From Stieleria maiorica (lineage in GTDB: Bacteria; Planctomycetota; Planctomycetia; Pirellulales; Pirellulaceae): 64,000 nucleotides of DNA. Where the stretch lies: NCBI RefSeq assembly GCF_008035925.1, contig NZ_CP036264.1, positions 1,337,409-1,401,408 on the forward strand, given 5' to 3'. The notes under the pieces were generated by a model, which did not search any database, was not told the origin of the DNA, and worked only from the letters and a program-made list of their open reading frames with translations. Made by a program: the position numbers and the translations under genes. Positions 1 through 9,028 of the stretch are shown here, in pieces (position 1 is the stretch's first letter; each line of letters opens with the position of its first letter).

Positions 1-1797
1 CAACGCGTTGTATTCGGGATAGAGATTCTTGTCCGGCTCGGTGAGCGTGATGTTTCTCAAATCAAGCCAGTCGTCCAGGAAGTGCTCGACGAAGCGTGAT
101 GACTTCGGGTGACGAAGCATCCTTTGTGTTTGACGCTGCAATTCGTCGTCGCTCAACAACTCGCCGCTAGCCGCCGCCCGCCGCAATTCCCAATCCGGCG
201 GCGAATTCCAGAGGAAGAACGAAAGCCGACTGGCCAGCGCCCAGGCGTCGAGCCGACCGGGATGCTCGCTGAGCAACAGAAAATCGGGAGAGGTTAGGAC
301 CGCGCGATAGCCAGCCATTAGCGCATCGACAAACGGCTCGCCACGCTGTAGTCGGCGTCGCACCATCTGCATTGGAATGCGCAAATCGCCCTCGTTCTGT
401 GGTCGTCGATACGCGTGACGCACGAAACGGCCGAGCAAACGCCTGGCATCCGCAATCGGTTCCTCCGTTACCACTCGGTAAGCCAAACCGTTTGGCTGCA
501 AGTCGGTTGGCTCCAGTTCCAAATCACCTAGCAAAAGACGATGACTTTCCGGCGGCCACTGCGCAGCACCGCCCTCGTTTGACGACCTTGGCCCGGCAAG
601 CGGGCCTTCCATCTCAAACCATTGCAGCCCTATGCCATGCGCCTTGAATGTCTCGTACTTGGCCTTTCCCCGATCGGGGAAATTGAAGAGCTCGTTGTCA
701 GTGGAAATCGCCAAATACTCGATCGGCTCCTCCGCATTCAGCCACGCTGTGATTTCGCTGGTGGTCGGTTCATTCGGCGGCAGGTCACAGCGACCCAACA
801 ATCTCCCCGATGCGCTGTAGAACGCGACAGCTTCCGTGCGATCACTCGGCTGAAGTTCGCCATGGTCATTTAGCAACCCCCAGCCATGCACGCGAATCTT
901 GTAGTACCCACTCTGCTTGACCTTGAACGGCTTGACCACGATGTTGTGATTCGATCGGCTGTTCATGAAGGTAGCGACACCGTCAAAGTGTGGTTCGGGG
1001 TCACGAATCGTTCCGGGATCTCGCTTTGCGAAATTGCCTTTGGTGACCTCCAGCGTCGGATCGCGTCGCATCCCGATCAATGGCATCGCGGTCGTCTGCT
1101 TGAGCTGCACGCGCAGTGTCTGCAGCGTATCGGATACGCCGTCGATGCTCTTCAATTCGGCTCGAATTATCTCGCTTGGATAGCTTTCGACATGCGACGC
1201 TAGCGCCTGCCAAAGTGCTTCGTCAGCCGCTTCCATGTAGCGGGTGACCATAACGTGCGAAAAGTCCAGCGCCATGGCGCTCTTTGAGTAGCCATGGGCT
1301 AGGCTGTCTGGCGGAAGCATCTCCTCCACTTCCAAATACGGCAAATCCAATATGTCTTTCAACGAGTTGGCAAACTCGACGCGGCTGAGCCGTCTAAGCT
1401 CACTGCGGCCGAACCGCTCCTGACGATCTCGATCGGCATCAGCCAAAGCGTTGCCGAGTTCTGCTAACCATTCCGCTCTTTCGTCCAGCTCGGGCTGCGC
1501 TCCATCTTCAGGTGGCATTTCTCCATTGGAGACGCGGTGATGAATCATCGCCCACGCGTCGAATGCTGTCTGATCGCCGAGCTTCAGCTTGAGCGTGTCC
1601 ATGCGAAGTCCCGCCTCACTTTCCTCACCCGAGTGACAGTCAACGCAGTATTGGTTGACAAATACCGATGCCGTCTTTTCGGCTGCTCTTGCAGTACCGG
1701 AGGCCAATGATACGAGCACGGCGAAAGCGATGGTGGTGGACGAGGCCACGAGTCCCGTTCGGGAAACTTCTCGCCTGGAAACGATGGAACACAGCAT
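1..1797 (-). CDS. DUF1592-family planctomycete cytochrome-type protein, C-terminus beyond window
   Basis: The frame is open from an ATG at 1797 to the left edge (599 codons). A signal-like hydrophobic stretch (about residues 16-40) is followed by a c-type haem motif C51-V-D-C54-H55. Next comes a DUF1587-like stretch (LSRVEFANSLKDIL), a middle carbohydrate-binding-like region, a DUF1595-like FVRHAYRRP motif and the start of DUF1592 (SPDFLLLSEHPGRLDAWALA, then LASRLSFFLW). Proteins of this family are secreted, planctomycete-rich and usually paired with DUF1552/DUF1501 partners. Their biochemistry is mostly unproven, with polysaccharide breakdown suggested. The start lies 4 bases after the stop of a truncated upstream cytochrome remnant, and the gene follows an ECF sigma/FecR pair, so it is probably transcribed with them. 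Family assignment is from remembered motifs. Confidence 0.85.
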   Translation of the reverse strand, partial: MLCSIVSRREVSRTGLVASSTTIAFAVLVSLASGTARAAEKTASVFVNQYCVDCHSGEESEAGLRMDTLKLKLGDQTAFDAWAMIHHRVSNGEMPPEDGAQPELDERAEWLAELGNALADADRDRQERFGRSELRRLSRVEFANSLKDILDLPYLEVEEMLPPDSLAHGYSKSAMALDFSHVMVTRYMEAADEALWQALASHVESYPSEIIRAELKSIDGVSDTLQTLRVQLKQTTAMPLIGMRRDPTLEVTKGNFAKRDPGTIRDPEPHFDGVATFMNSRSNHNIVVKPFKVKQSGYYKIRVHGWGLLNDHGELQPSDRTEAVAFYSASGRLLGRCDLPPNEPTTSEITAWLNAEEPIEYLAISTDNELFNFPDRGKAKYETFKAHGIGLQWFEMEGPLAGPRSSNEGGAAQWPPESHRLLLGDLELEPTDLQPNGLAYRVVTEEPIADARRLLGRFVRHAYRRPQNEGDLRIPMQMVRRRLQRGEPFVDALMAGYRAVLTSPDFLLLSEHPGRLDAWALASRLSFFLWNSPPDWELRRAAASGELLSDDELQRQTQRMLRHPKSSRFVEHFLDDWLDLRNITLTEPDKNLYPEYNAL

Positions 1798-1801
1798 CGA
1801 T

Positions 1802-1963
1802 TTACTTCTTCTGATTGGACTTTTTCTTGTATCTAATACAACTGTCGGCCAAGATCGGGCGGACATCACGATTGAAGTCGATCTCGCCGGCCTGCAAAGC
1901 GAGTGGCGCAAAAACAGCACTCGCAATCGCGGCAAGGTAAGTTGAGAAACGCGACCGACTCAT
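1802..1963 (-). pseudogene. Truncated PSCyt1-type cytochrome protein (N-terminal remnant)
   Basis: A 53-residue frame whose ATG overlaps the FecR stop as ATGA. It encodes a signal peptide (about residues 1-26) and then FNRDVRPILADSC, the canonical beginning of planctomycete PSCyt1 (cytochrome C-type) domains. The haem motif fails: after the first Cys the sequence reads IRYKKK where C-x-x-C-H is expected, and a stop follows a few codons later. No PSCyt2/DUF1549 or DUF1553 sequence follows; a separate DUF1592-type gene begins 4 bases downstream. I read it as the remnant of a gene normally translated after the FecR gene. It could still be translated as a short leader coupling the two flanking genes. 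Confidence 0.65.
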
Positions 1964-3678
1964 TCGACGGTCTCCGTAATGGGAGCGACGCTGCGCCATG
2001 TCGGACCAATACGCAGTTCGTCGATCAGGCGCTCGGTCATGCCTTCGGAACTAAGCAGCACGCAATCAAAATGCGAGCTGAGCCGTATACCTCGTGAGGC
2101 CACGTGCCAGGTTGCCGGTTCGGCGTAGCCTAATGCATCGGATTCACCGTAAACCCGAAAGAAAATCTCATCTTCGCCATCGGCACGCGATACAACCTTG
2201 CCAATCCACAGCGTTGTTTGTTCCGGCGGCAACACCATTGGTGACGCGAACAGCAAGTCCGCTCCGGTGCGAACATACGGCTGATAGCCCGTGCCATGTC
2301 CGAAACTCAGGTATTGAGTGTAGTAGTCGTCCAGTTCACGAAAAGTGAGTCGCAGACGCTCACTCGCACGCTTTCTTCCTTCGGGCCGACTTGTCTCACG
2401 GACCATCAGGCTGAAGTAGGTTACGCCATCGCGATCAAGGTTGATCGAATGCTCGAGCGGGCGTACGTAATAAACATTACCTGCCGGCACTTTCAGCATG
2501 CCCATGCGCCCGCCCGGCACGGGCCAGGTCACATTCATCTGTCCGTGAACAATCTCAAAGTGACCGGGAGATGAATCTTCAGATGGCAACGTGCGTTCAG
2601 AGGGCAATCGTTTTCGCCAGGGACCGGCCCACCCGATTCCGACCGCACTTTGGTCCAGCGCTAAAACACCTGGCGAATAGTTGAAGCCCTCATAAGCCGT
2701 CAGCAGGTCAGCGCGGGAACGTGGATTGATCCGCCGCACGTAATCGCGAAATCTCGGTGAACTCATCGGAACGGAAACAGGCTGCCCCTTTTCGTCGATA
2801 GAAATCCCCTCACCGGCGTGCAAGATCTTGACCAACTCTTCCGGAGCGTCGATCTTGCGGTAGCTGACCTCACCGTCCAATACATGCACTTCGGTTTTGC
2901 CATCGCGTTTCACCTTGACGGCGAACTCGGTGCCGAGATCGATGACCTCGCTGGTCGGTGTCACAACCGCAAACCCCTCCGCTCCGTCATCTGCTCGGAC
3001 AACGACATCTCCGTAATGAACGACGATCCGTGCAGCCGATTTCAGATCGATTTGCGCAGGCCCGACCATGACCAATTCGGCGCCGCCCTCGAAACGAAGG
3101 ACAGCCGCTCCGCTTTTAAGCTCAATCGATCCTGGTTGGAGCCGATCACCTTCGCCGAAGTCCCGGTCGTCCGGCCAGACGCAATTCTCTTCCAGCAGCA
3201 AGGTCGCAATCGGAGCAATCGTTTTTGCGGCCACACGATCGGCAATTGGCATCGGATCGATACGCCCGCGGCCTCGATCCGTGACGAGTCCCCAAACACC
3301 AGCTATCACCAGAATGGCGACGGCGGAGGTGGCAACCCATCCAATCAGCGTTCTGAACCGCGTGTCGACGACTGCTTCATTTTTTGAGACCGTGCGGTCG
3401 TCGACGCTTGAAGTGTCAAACGCCCGATTAAGAATTGATTCGGCCGTTGACGCTTCCGCTTCCGCGATCGACTCCATCACCGTGCGGACGCACAATTCGT
3501 TGTCGAATGGTTGGTGAATCAAACCCAACAACCGGTGCTCGGCGATACGGTCAGCGAGCATTGGCGCCACCGACGCATCCTTGGAGATCAGCGTCTGTAA
3601 TTCGGCGATGTCTTGCTCCGATGCTTCGCCGTCAAGGATTGCATTGAGCAGTTCTTCGATTCGGTCGGGAAACATCAT
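1960..3678 (-). CDS. FecR-domain transmembrane regulator with C-terminal LamG-like domain
   Basis: 572 aa. The N-terminus (1-105) is acidic and helical, as in planctomycete anti-sigma-like proteins. One membrane segment lies at about 111-133 (LIGWVATSAVAILVIAGVWG). A FecR-type domain follows (about 190-300), recognisable by the stretch VIDLGTEFAVKVKRDGKTEV and a HVLDGEV motif. The C-terminal part (about 330-560, starting LLTAYEGFNY) resembles a concanavalin/LamG-like fold. It starts directly at the stop of the ECF sigma gene with no spacer and overlaps the next start by ATGA, so the three are translationally coupled. The likely role is a membrane partner of the sigma factor, sensing at the cell surface; the ligand is unknown. 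ATG codons occur at both 3678 and 3675. Confidence 0.85.
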   Translation of the reverse strand: MMFPDRIEELLNAILDGEASEQDIAELQTLISKDASVAPMLADRIAEHRLLGLIHQPFDNELCVRTVMESIAEAEASTAESILNRAFDTSSVDDRTVSKNEAVVDTRFRTLIGWVATSAVAILVIAGVWGLVTDRGRGRIDPMPIADRVAAKTIAPIATLLLEENCVWPDDRDFGEGDRLQPGSIELKSGAAVLRFEGGAELVMVGPAQIDLKSAARIVVHYGDVVVRADDGAEGFAVVTPTSEVIDLGTEFAVKVKRDGKTEVHVLDGEVSYRKIDAPEELVKILHAGEGISIDEKGQPVSVPMSSPRFRDYVRRINPRSRADLLTAYEGFNYSPGVLALDQSAVGIGWAGPWRKRLPSERTLPSEDSSPGHFEIVHGQMNVTWPVPGGRMGMLKVPAGNVYYVRPLEHSINLDRDGVTYFSLMVRETSRPEGRKRASERLRLTFRELDDYYTQYLSFGHGTGYQPYVRTGADLLFASPMVLPPEQTTLWIGKVVSRADGEDEIFFRVYGESDALGYAEPATWHVASRGIRLSSHFDCVLLSSEGMTERLIDELRIGPTWRSVAPITETVE

Positions 3679-4269
3679 TCACTGCTCCCCGCCGACTTCG
3701 CGCGTTAGAGAAGTTTTGTGCTCGATGCATTCGTGGAGCCGCTTGCGGACGAGACACAACTCCTTGCGGACAGCGCCAGCAGTGCGTTTCATGGTCGCCG
3801 CAATGTCTTCCATTGAAAGATCTTCGGCGTAGCGCCGGTGGATCAGCTCCCGGGACGATTCTTTGATTTGGCCGAGACATTCACGCAGGAAGGTCAATCG
3901 CTCGTCTTCGGTCGCGTCGCAGGCAAGCTGGCTCTCCATCTGACGTGCGAGTGCGACCGGGATGTACCGAGAGTGATAATCCGCCTGCCGTCTCAACCGC
4001 GTCACTTCCATCATCGTCTGAAAGCGAGCAATCGTGACGAGCCACGCTTGTAAGTCGGAACCGGCTCGATACTTGCCGATGCTCTTGTATGCCTCAACGA
4101 AAGTGCGTTGGACGATTTCATCGACGTCTACACCCGGAAGGCTTCGCGCAGCCACATAGGCGCGAATTACCGGAAGCATAATCTCCACGACCCGGCGAAA
4201 TGAGGAGCGGTCTCCGTCCACGACGGCCTGAACGCAACGGTGTATTTCTTCGGAAACCTCAGGATTCAT
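3679..4269 (-). CDS. ECF RNA polymerase sigma factor, planctomycete type
   Basis: 196 aa. Region 2 is seen in VDEIVQRTFVEAYKSIGKYR and DLQAWLVTIARFQTMMEVTR; region 4 in IHRRYAEDLSMEDIAATMKR with a helix-turn-helix ending GAVRKELCLVRKRLHECI. It resembles the sigma-70 subfamily expanded in Rhodopirellula and Verrucomicrobia, where such genes precede FecR and cytochrome/sulfatase-type genes. It is followed without a gap by the FecR gene. It probably directs transcription of its own operon and of surface-degradation genes, but no cognate promoter could be identified here. The 263 bases upstream, to the end of the SelA-like gene, contain no supported gene. Confidence 0.9.
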   Translation of the reverse strand: MNPEVSEEIHRCVQAVVDGDRSSFRRVVEIMLPVIRAYVAARSLPGVDVDEIVQRTFVEAYKSIGKYRAGSDLQAWLVTIARFQTMMEVTRLRRQADYHSRYIPVALARQMESQLACDATEDERLTFLRECLGQIKESSRELIHRRYAEDLSMEDIAATMKRTAGAVRKELCLVRKRLHECIEHKTSLTREVGGEQ

Positions 4270-4532
4270 CAGTTTTGGTAAATCGCCCCAATGAAAACAA
4301 ACTCGTCAACACTACCTATAGCAGTTGCCGAACGGATGTTACCGAGAAACCTGGGGCCAAATGCCAACTTCGACAGCGGATTCGCGGTCGTTACGTGGTC
4401 GGAGGCTGACTGGGGTTCGGCACACCGGCGTGCAGGCCACCGTCTTCAAGCGGGTTGCGCTCATGTGGTCGGCGGCGGACACCGCTGCGTGTTTTGCCGG
4501 TGTTGATGCGTCTGTGCCTGTGCCGAATGCAA

Positions 4533-5864
4533 TCAGACTTGGGGAACGTCGACAGGAGCGTCATCCGACGGGGACGATTCACCGGACCCCAGTGCGGCGG
4601 CCGTGGCGGAATCGGCGCTGGCGGGCAGCCAGCGCAGATCGATCACCAAGTGCTCGCCGTCGATCCCGGTGATCACGGCCGGGTTTTGTTTGGCCAGTTG
4701 ATCGCACCACTGCTGGGCCGAAAGGGTTTTATGACGGAGGTTGAGTTGCCGGGAGGGGAATTCCCAGCGTCCGCCATCGATCAGCCGCGCCGGTCGATCG
4801 GTGATCTGGCAGCCGGTGATCGAATCGTCGGCGGTCAAGCGAATCGCCATGCGTTCGGCGCGGCTCCGCAAGTTTTCTTCGCCGGTGTCGATCAGGACCG
4901 AGAACGGGCTGGGATTGGAGTCCGTCATCGCGGCGAGCGTCATCGCGACGATTCCGGCGGCCGCCTTGTGCGTGTTCCAGCGCGCGTCTTGCTGGATGGA
5001 ATCGATGAGTGTTTTCTTTCCCGCCAGGATCCCTGCCGCGGTTCCACCGGTCAGCGGACCGCCGGGCAGCAGGACCAGGTCAATTCCCGATTGAAGCAGC
5101 ACTTGGGCGCTGGGGATCGAATCGTGGGCTTGGCGGATCGTGCCGACGGGCAGGACCGCGATCGAGATCACGTCACGGCCTTTGAAGTCAATGGGCCCGA
5201 TCGGATGCATGCCGTCATCGGCCAAGATCACGCAGGCGTGGTCGATGCCGTCAAAGTCGCGTGGCTCGATCGCTTGGACTCCGCCGCATTCGCGCAGTGT
5301 CAGGCCTGCCAACGCATCGGGAAGCGGAGTGCCCGAAGGCAGCCGGATCGCCTGGCTGCGGTGCATCACGAATTCTCGCTGCTGTGCAAGCACCGTCAGC
5401 GATGCGATGGCGGCGTCCAGGCTGGTGGCCACCGCGATGGCGTGGCCGTCCAGGTCCAGCAACCGAGCCAGCGATCGACTGAGTTGTTGATTCAGATCGT
5501 GGTCGACACAGTCACCGCGGAGGACGTCGGCGCCGAGTTGCAGAACGGGATCCGAAACCGGAACCCCCGTCCCGGAACGCGCCAACAGGACGCCGCCGGC
5601 GTTGATGCAAGGCACGGCCAAGTCGGTTTGACGCTCGGTCCAACGCAGCATCGACTCGCGGCCCTGGTCGATCGCGCCGCGTGCGGTTTCGCTGGCGGTC
5701 TTGACGAGCGCGTCGATGCTGCGTGACGCATTCTCCGGCAAGTCGCGAAGCAGTTCGGCGGCCTGTGCCTTGACTCGGGCGATCGTTTCGGTGTCGCTCG
5801 CTTTTCGGGCCACGTCGGCAACGCCGTTTCGGATCGCTTCGATCGCCCAGGGTGGAAGTCTCAT
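4533..5864 (-). CDS. SelA-like (seleniumtransferase-related) protein lacking the PLP lysine
   Basis: 443 aa, close to SelA length. SelA-like landmarks appear in order: CINAGGVLLARSGTG (about 86-100; SelA has a VINATGVVLHTNLG-type motif), a coenzyme-domain region (HAIAVATSLDAAIASL) and IDLVLLPGGPLTGGTAAGIL followed by AGKK (261-284), matching the SelA segment around its SGDKLLGGPQAG motif. In this alignment the Schiff-base lysine of SGDK is replaced by proline (P270 in PGGP), so normal PLP chemistry is unlikely. I chose ATG 5864 because the longer upstream frame runs into the CPXCG gene. No selB, selD or tRNA-Sec was seen. It could be a pseudoenzyme or a repurposed fold-type I protein. Confidence 0.75.
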   Translation of the reverse strand: MRLPPWAIEAIRNGVADVARKASDTETIARVKAQAAELLRDLPENASRSIDALVKTASETARGAIDQGRESMLRWTERQTDLAVPCINAGGVLLARSGTGVPVSDPVLQLGADVLRGDCVDHDLNQQLSRSLARLLDLDGHAIAVATSLDAAIASLTVLAQQREFVMHRSQAIRLPSGTPLPDALAGLTLRECGGVQAIEPRDFDGIDHACVILADDGMHPIGPIDFKGRDVISIAVLPVGTIRQAHDSIPSAQVLLQSGIDLVLLPGGPLTGGTAAGILAGKKTLIDSIQQDARWNTHKAAAGIVAMTLAAMTDSNPSPFSVLIDTGEENLRSRAERMAIRLTADDSITGCQITDRPARLIDGGRWEFPSRQLNLRHKTLSAQQWCDQLAKQNPAVITGIDGEHLVIDLRWLPASADSATAAALGSGESSPSDDAPVDVPQV

Positions 5865-5899
5865 GAAAGCTGGCTCTTTGGGGAGGTCTTGGTGTCGGG

Positions 5900-6127
5900 T
5901 CAGAATCGGTCTTGTTCGGATTCGGCCCAGACGTGTGCCTGGGCGCCGTCCCAATCCACGTGAATCACGCTCGGGTTGCAGCAAACCGGGCAATCTTCGA
6001 CATAAGTTTGGGAATGTCCACCGGCCGGGTCCAGCGGGATCACGATCTCTTCGCCACAGCTGTCGCAAATGTAGCTGCCATCGTTGTCAAAGCATTCTTG
6101 CGTCGGGTCATGGTCTGATTCACTCAT
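5900..6127 (-). CDS. CPXCG-motif cysteine-rich zinc-ribbon protein
   Basis: 75 aa. Two knuckles are visible, C21-D-S-C24 and C46-P-V-C49 followed by C50, joined by the family hallmark DPAGGHSQTYVEDC. This matches the small bacterial Cys_rich_CPXG family, presumed to bind zinc, of unknown function. The gene sits 35 bases upstream of the SelA-like gene on the same strand, so the two are probably co-transcribed. The ATG at 6127 gives the expected family length. It is too short to appear as an independent long frame because the frame stays open far upstream. Confidence 0.88.
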   Translation of the reverse strand: MSESDHDPTQECFDNDGSYICDSCGEEIVIPLDPAGGHSQTYVEDCPVCCNPSVIHVDWDGAQAHVWAESEQDRF

Positions 6128-6388
6128 CGTTCTTCCCGGTGGTGGGAGTGGGGTGGTGTACGAAATCATCCGACTCGAGCGAAACCACGGCGGTTGTGAA
6201 GCGTTCAAACGGTGTCGGGTACAAACCGAGGCACGACGTGTCTGGGGCGTCCGTCGCAGATTCGATTTTACCGCCAACTGCGTCCCGCCGATGGGGCCGC
6301 CCGGCGGGGATTTCCGGATTGCGATCGGCGAGGGCCCCGAAGATCGTCGGACACTAGACTTTTGCTCATCACGCCGGGAAACCATCCA

Positions 6389-7189
6389 ATGAAGATTCGA
6401 ACCAAGACCGCCTTGCGGTTGGCACTTTGCGGCATCGCGGGGCTTGCCGTCGCCATTTCTGCTTCCAACACCACGGCCCAGGACAGCGAGGAGGGGCGAC
6501 GACGCGGTCGGGCCGAGGCGGACGACGGCGATCGTGGGCCGCGGGGACCACGCGGCCGCCGCGGCGATTCCGAAGGGCCTGGCGATCAGGCCGGTCCGCG
6601 TGAAGGGCGCGGCGGATTCGGCGGCCCGGGCGGGTTCGGCCCCGGTGGCCCAGAAATGCTGATGCGGTTGCCGGTGATGGCGGCGTTGGATGCCGACAAA
6701 GACGGAGTGATTTCGGCTGAGGAAATTGCCGGCGCCAGCGCGGCGCTGAAAACGTTGGACAAAAACAGTGACGGCAAGCTCGATTTGAGGGAATTGGTGC
6801 CCGCCCGTGGACGCGGGTTCGGTGATCGCGGCCCCCGCGACGGCGATGCCCCGCGTGAAGGCCGCGGGCCCGGTGAAGGTCGCGGACCTGGCGACGGTCG
6901 CGGGCGGGGCGGATTTGGTGATCCTCAAGCCATGCTGGACCGGATCATGAGCCAAGACAAGGACGGCGACGGCCTGTTGTCCGGCGACGAGCTGCCCGAG
7001 CGGATGGCGGCTATGCTGGAGCGCGCCGACAGTGACGAGGATGGCAAACTGTCGCGAGAGGAAATTGAAAAGGCGATGCGGGCCCGTGCGGAAAACATGC
7101 GTCGCGGCGGCGGAGGGGGACGCCCGGGAGCCGACCGTGGCGGCGACACCCCCGGCGGAGAACGGCCGCGGCGACCACCGGCGGAGTGA
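6389..7189 (+). CDS. Secreted Gly/Arg-rich protein with four EF-hand loops
   Basis: 266 aa. A signal peptide (1-30, ending NTTAQ) precedes a low-complexity Gly-Arg-Pro-rich stretch (35-90). Four canonical 12-residue calcium-binding loops occur in two pairs: D101-E112, D124-E135, D190-E201 and D214-E225, each of the DxDxDGxxxxxE type. The two pairs are separated by a second Gly/Arg-rich linker (140-178), and the C-terminus is again basic and Gly-rich. Such EF-hand proteins are common in planctomycetes and are thought to be extracellular calcium-binding proteins; the partner is unknown. I started at ATG 6389 because the sequence upstream does not encode a plausible secretion signal. Confidence 0.88.
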   Translation: MKIRTKTALRLALCGIAGLAVAISASNTTAQDSEEGRRRGRAEADDGDRGPRGPRGRRGDSEGPGDQAGPREGRGGFGGPGGFGPGGPEMLMRLPVMAALDADKDGVISAEEIAGASAALKTLDKNSDGKLDLRELVPARGRGFGDRGPRDGDAPREGRGPGEGRGPGDGRGRGGFGDPQAMLDRIMSQDKDGDGLLSGDELPERMAAMLERADSDEDGKLSREEIEKAMRARAENMRRGGGGGRPGADRGGDTPGGERPRRPPAE

Positions 7190-7408
7190 TCCGGAGGCTG
7201 CGGCTGGGGAGGAGGTGACACCGAAGGAAGTGACACCGAAGGATCTGACTCGGGGGCGGCGTTTTTTCGTCGCCCGCTTGTCCGAAACTGGTGCCTGCTC
7301 GATAGTGTGCGTTAGCGGCGGGGCGTCAACGTTCCGCCGGCAGCGGTGATTCGATCGGAGTCGCCGTCCATCCAGAAACTTCCTCGACTGCAAGATTGAA
7401 CCGGTCCC

Positions 7409-8002
7409 ATGAGCGTTTTGGTTACCCAACAGGCACCCGACTTCAAAGCACAGGCTGTGATGCCCGACGGCCAGTTCAAAGAGATCTCTTTGAGCGATTA
7501 CAAGGGCAAGTACGTGTTGCTGTTTTTCTGGCCGCTGGATTTCACTTTCGTCTGCCCGACGGAGATCATCGCGTTTTCCGATCGCGCGGCGGAGTTCGCC
7601 AAACTGGGCGTGCAAATCCTTGGCGTTTCGGTGGACAGCCATTTCAGCCACTTGGCCTGGACCAACACGCCCCGCAATGCGGGCGGGATCGGCAAGACCG
7701 AATACCCGTTGGTCGCCGATTTGAACAAGCAGATCGCGCGGGATTATGACGTCCTGCTCGACGGCGGCGTGGCGCTGCGTGGTTTGTTCCTGGTCGACAA
7801 GGAAGGCGTGGTGCGACACCAAGTGGTCAACGACCTGCCGCTGGGCCGAAGCGTCGACGAAGCCCTGCGAATGGTCAAAGCGCTTCAGTTCTTCGAGGAG
7901 AACGGCGAAGTCTGCCCGGCCAACTGGCAGGAAGGCGCCCGGACGATCAAGCCGAACGTCGATGACAGCAAAGAATTCTTCGGCGCCGAATACGCGGGCT
8001 GA
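7409..8002 (+). CDS. Typical 2-Cys peroxiredoxin (AhpC/Prx1 family)
   Basis: 197 aa. The peroxidatic cysteine is C49 in FVCPTE and the resolving cysteine is C169 in VCPANW; the arginine of the active site is probably R124 (ALRGLF). A GGIG motif (92-95) is present. It reduces hydrogen peroxide and organic hydroperoxides in the cytoplasm using a thioredoxin- or AhpF-like reductant, which is not encoded nearby. It is followed after 5 bases by a hypothetical gene in the same direction, suggesting co-transcription. Length and motifs are normal for the family. Confidence 0.95.
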   Translation: MSVLVTQQAPDFKAQAVMPDGQFKEISLSDYKGKYVLLFFWPLDFTFVCPTEIIAFSDRAAEFAKLGVQILGVSVDSHFSHLAWTNTPRNAGGIGKTEYPLVADLNKQIARDYDVLLDGGVALRGLFLVDKEGVVRHQVVNDLPLGRSVDEALRMVKALQFFEENGEVCPANWQEGARTIKPNVDDSKEFFGAEYAG

Positions 8003-8007
8003 TCGGA

Positions 8008-8667
8008 ATGTGGTTGACGGCCCCAAATCGAATCGGCGTCGCGGCATGGCAGATCGGCGATTCGATTTGGAGAATCGATGCCCGCGGCGAGCGCGACGCC
8101 GTGGCACTCGCGGTCGGCCAGGAACGCATCGCCCTGGTCGCTTCGGATGGCCAGGCGTTGCCGCGGCTGGACGAGCAATTTGTTCGCGACGACCAGTTGC
8201 ACCTGTCATTCCCGCAGACCGACGACAGCCAGTTCGGGTTTCGATTGGTCGTTCGCCCCGTCCCGCTTGAGGGATGTTGTGCCGACGGTTTCCGCATCGC
8301 GTTGGAGTTGTTGGTGTCGGTCCAGACCACGTTGTTGGATTCCCACCCCACGTTGGACCTGGTGTTGCCCGCACGCAGTGGGGCTCGCGATGAAGGGCAC
8401 TCCCCGTCGGGCAGCCGTGTCTACCACGCCGACAACGGCGATTTCGGTGCGGCGATCATCTTGGGCCCTCAAGACGTCGCGTCGTCCGGGGCGATCGATC
8501 AGCCCGACCAACAGCGATTGCGGCTGTTCGGCGAGTTTCTTGAAAAGGGTGTGATTCGGCGGGCGCGTCCTTGGTTGATCGTCGATCGCAGCAGTGGGGC
8601 GGTCGAAACCCGGTGGATCGGGGCGGCCATCGATGCCCTCGCGGAAAGTCCGCTGCCGCTCAACTAG
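8008..8667 (+). CDS. Hypothetical protein co-transcribed with peroxiredoxin
   Basis: 219 aa. It lacks a signal peptide, membrane segments or motifs I recognise. The N-terminus (MWLTAPNRIGVAAWQIGDSI) and the internal stretch ADNGDFGAAIILGPQDV suggest a soluble mixed alpha/beta protein with several beta strands. It begins 5 bases after the peroxiredoxin stop and has the same base composition, so it is probably a real gene. No function can be assigned. Confidence 0.6.
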   Translation: MWLTAPNRIGVAAWQIGDSIWRIDARGERDAVALAVGQERIALVASDGQALPRLDEQFVRDDQLHLSFPQTDDSQFGFRLVVRPVPLEGCCADGFRIALELLVSVQTTLLDSHPTLDLVLPARSGARDEGHSPSGSRVYHADNGDFGAAIILGPQDVASSGAIDQPDQQRLRLFGEFLEKGVIRRARPWLIVDRSSGAVETRWIGAAIDALAESPLPLN

Positions 8668-9028
8668 GCCGCTCGGTCGGGGCGATCGGTTGTCATGTTC
8701 GCCCGTGGCCTCTTGTTACGGGCCACTCTTCGGCCCATCGCCGGATCTTTGGGCCGCATGTGAGGGAAGTGCAGATTGGTGCGGCTGGATGACTTGGTGT
8801 CCCGGCGGACAAACAGACCGGTGAAATCCGCTGCTCAACGGCGCGCTTTTGCTGTTTCCGGTTGCGTGGTTTGCGTAAACTAAAGGGCTGATCGCTGAAC
8901 GGATAGTCCGTCTTTGACGGACGCATCGCCCGCTTCCTTCTCCTTTCTCATTCCGCCACGTGCTGCTTGCTTGTGAGCCCCGGTCGGCTCGCCGCGATGC
9001 CGCAGACCGTCTCGAGTCCATCTGGTTT
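8668..9028. other. Intergenic region before the giant-protein operon
   Basis: 361 bases without a supported gene. It should hold the promoter of the giant-protein pair. A perfect 7-bp stem with a TTT loop lies at 8906-8922 (GTCCGTC/GACGGAC). A GTG at 8960 is in frame with the downstream gene and would extend it by 23 residues. Confidence 0.5.

Noticed and set aside
1802-1999. Start of the short cytochrome remnant at 1999
   Set aside because: That start lies inside the FecR coding end and lacks signal features; the ATG at 1963 gives an ATGA overlap and an intact signal peptide.
4270-4532. Small open frames between the sigma factor and SelA-like genes
   Set aside because: Short, Arg-rich, and without ribosome-binding or homology support.
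5900-8374. 824-codon minus-strand open frame
   Set aside because: Only the last 75 codons encode the CPXCG protein. The rest is antisense to the EF-hand, peroxiredoxin and hypothetical genes, caused by high GC content.
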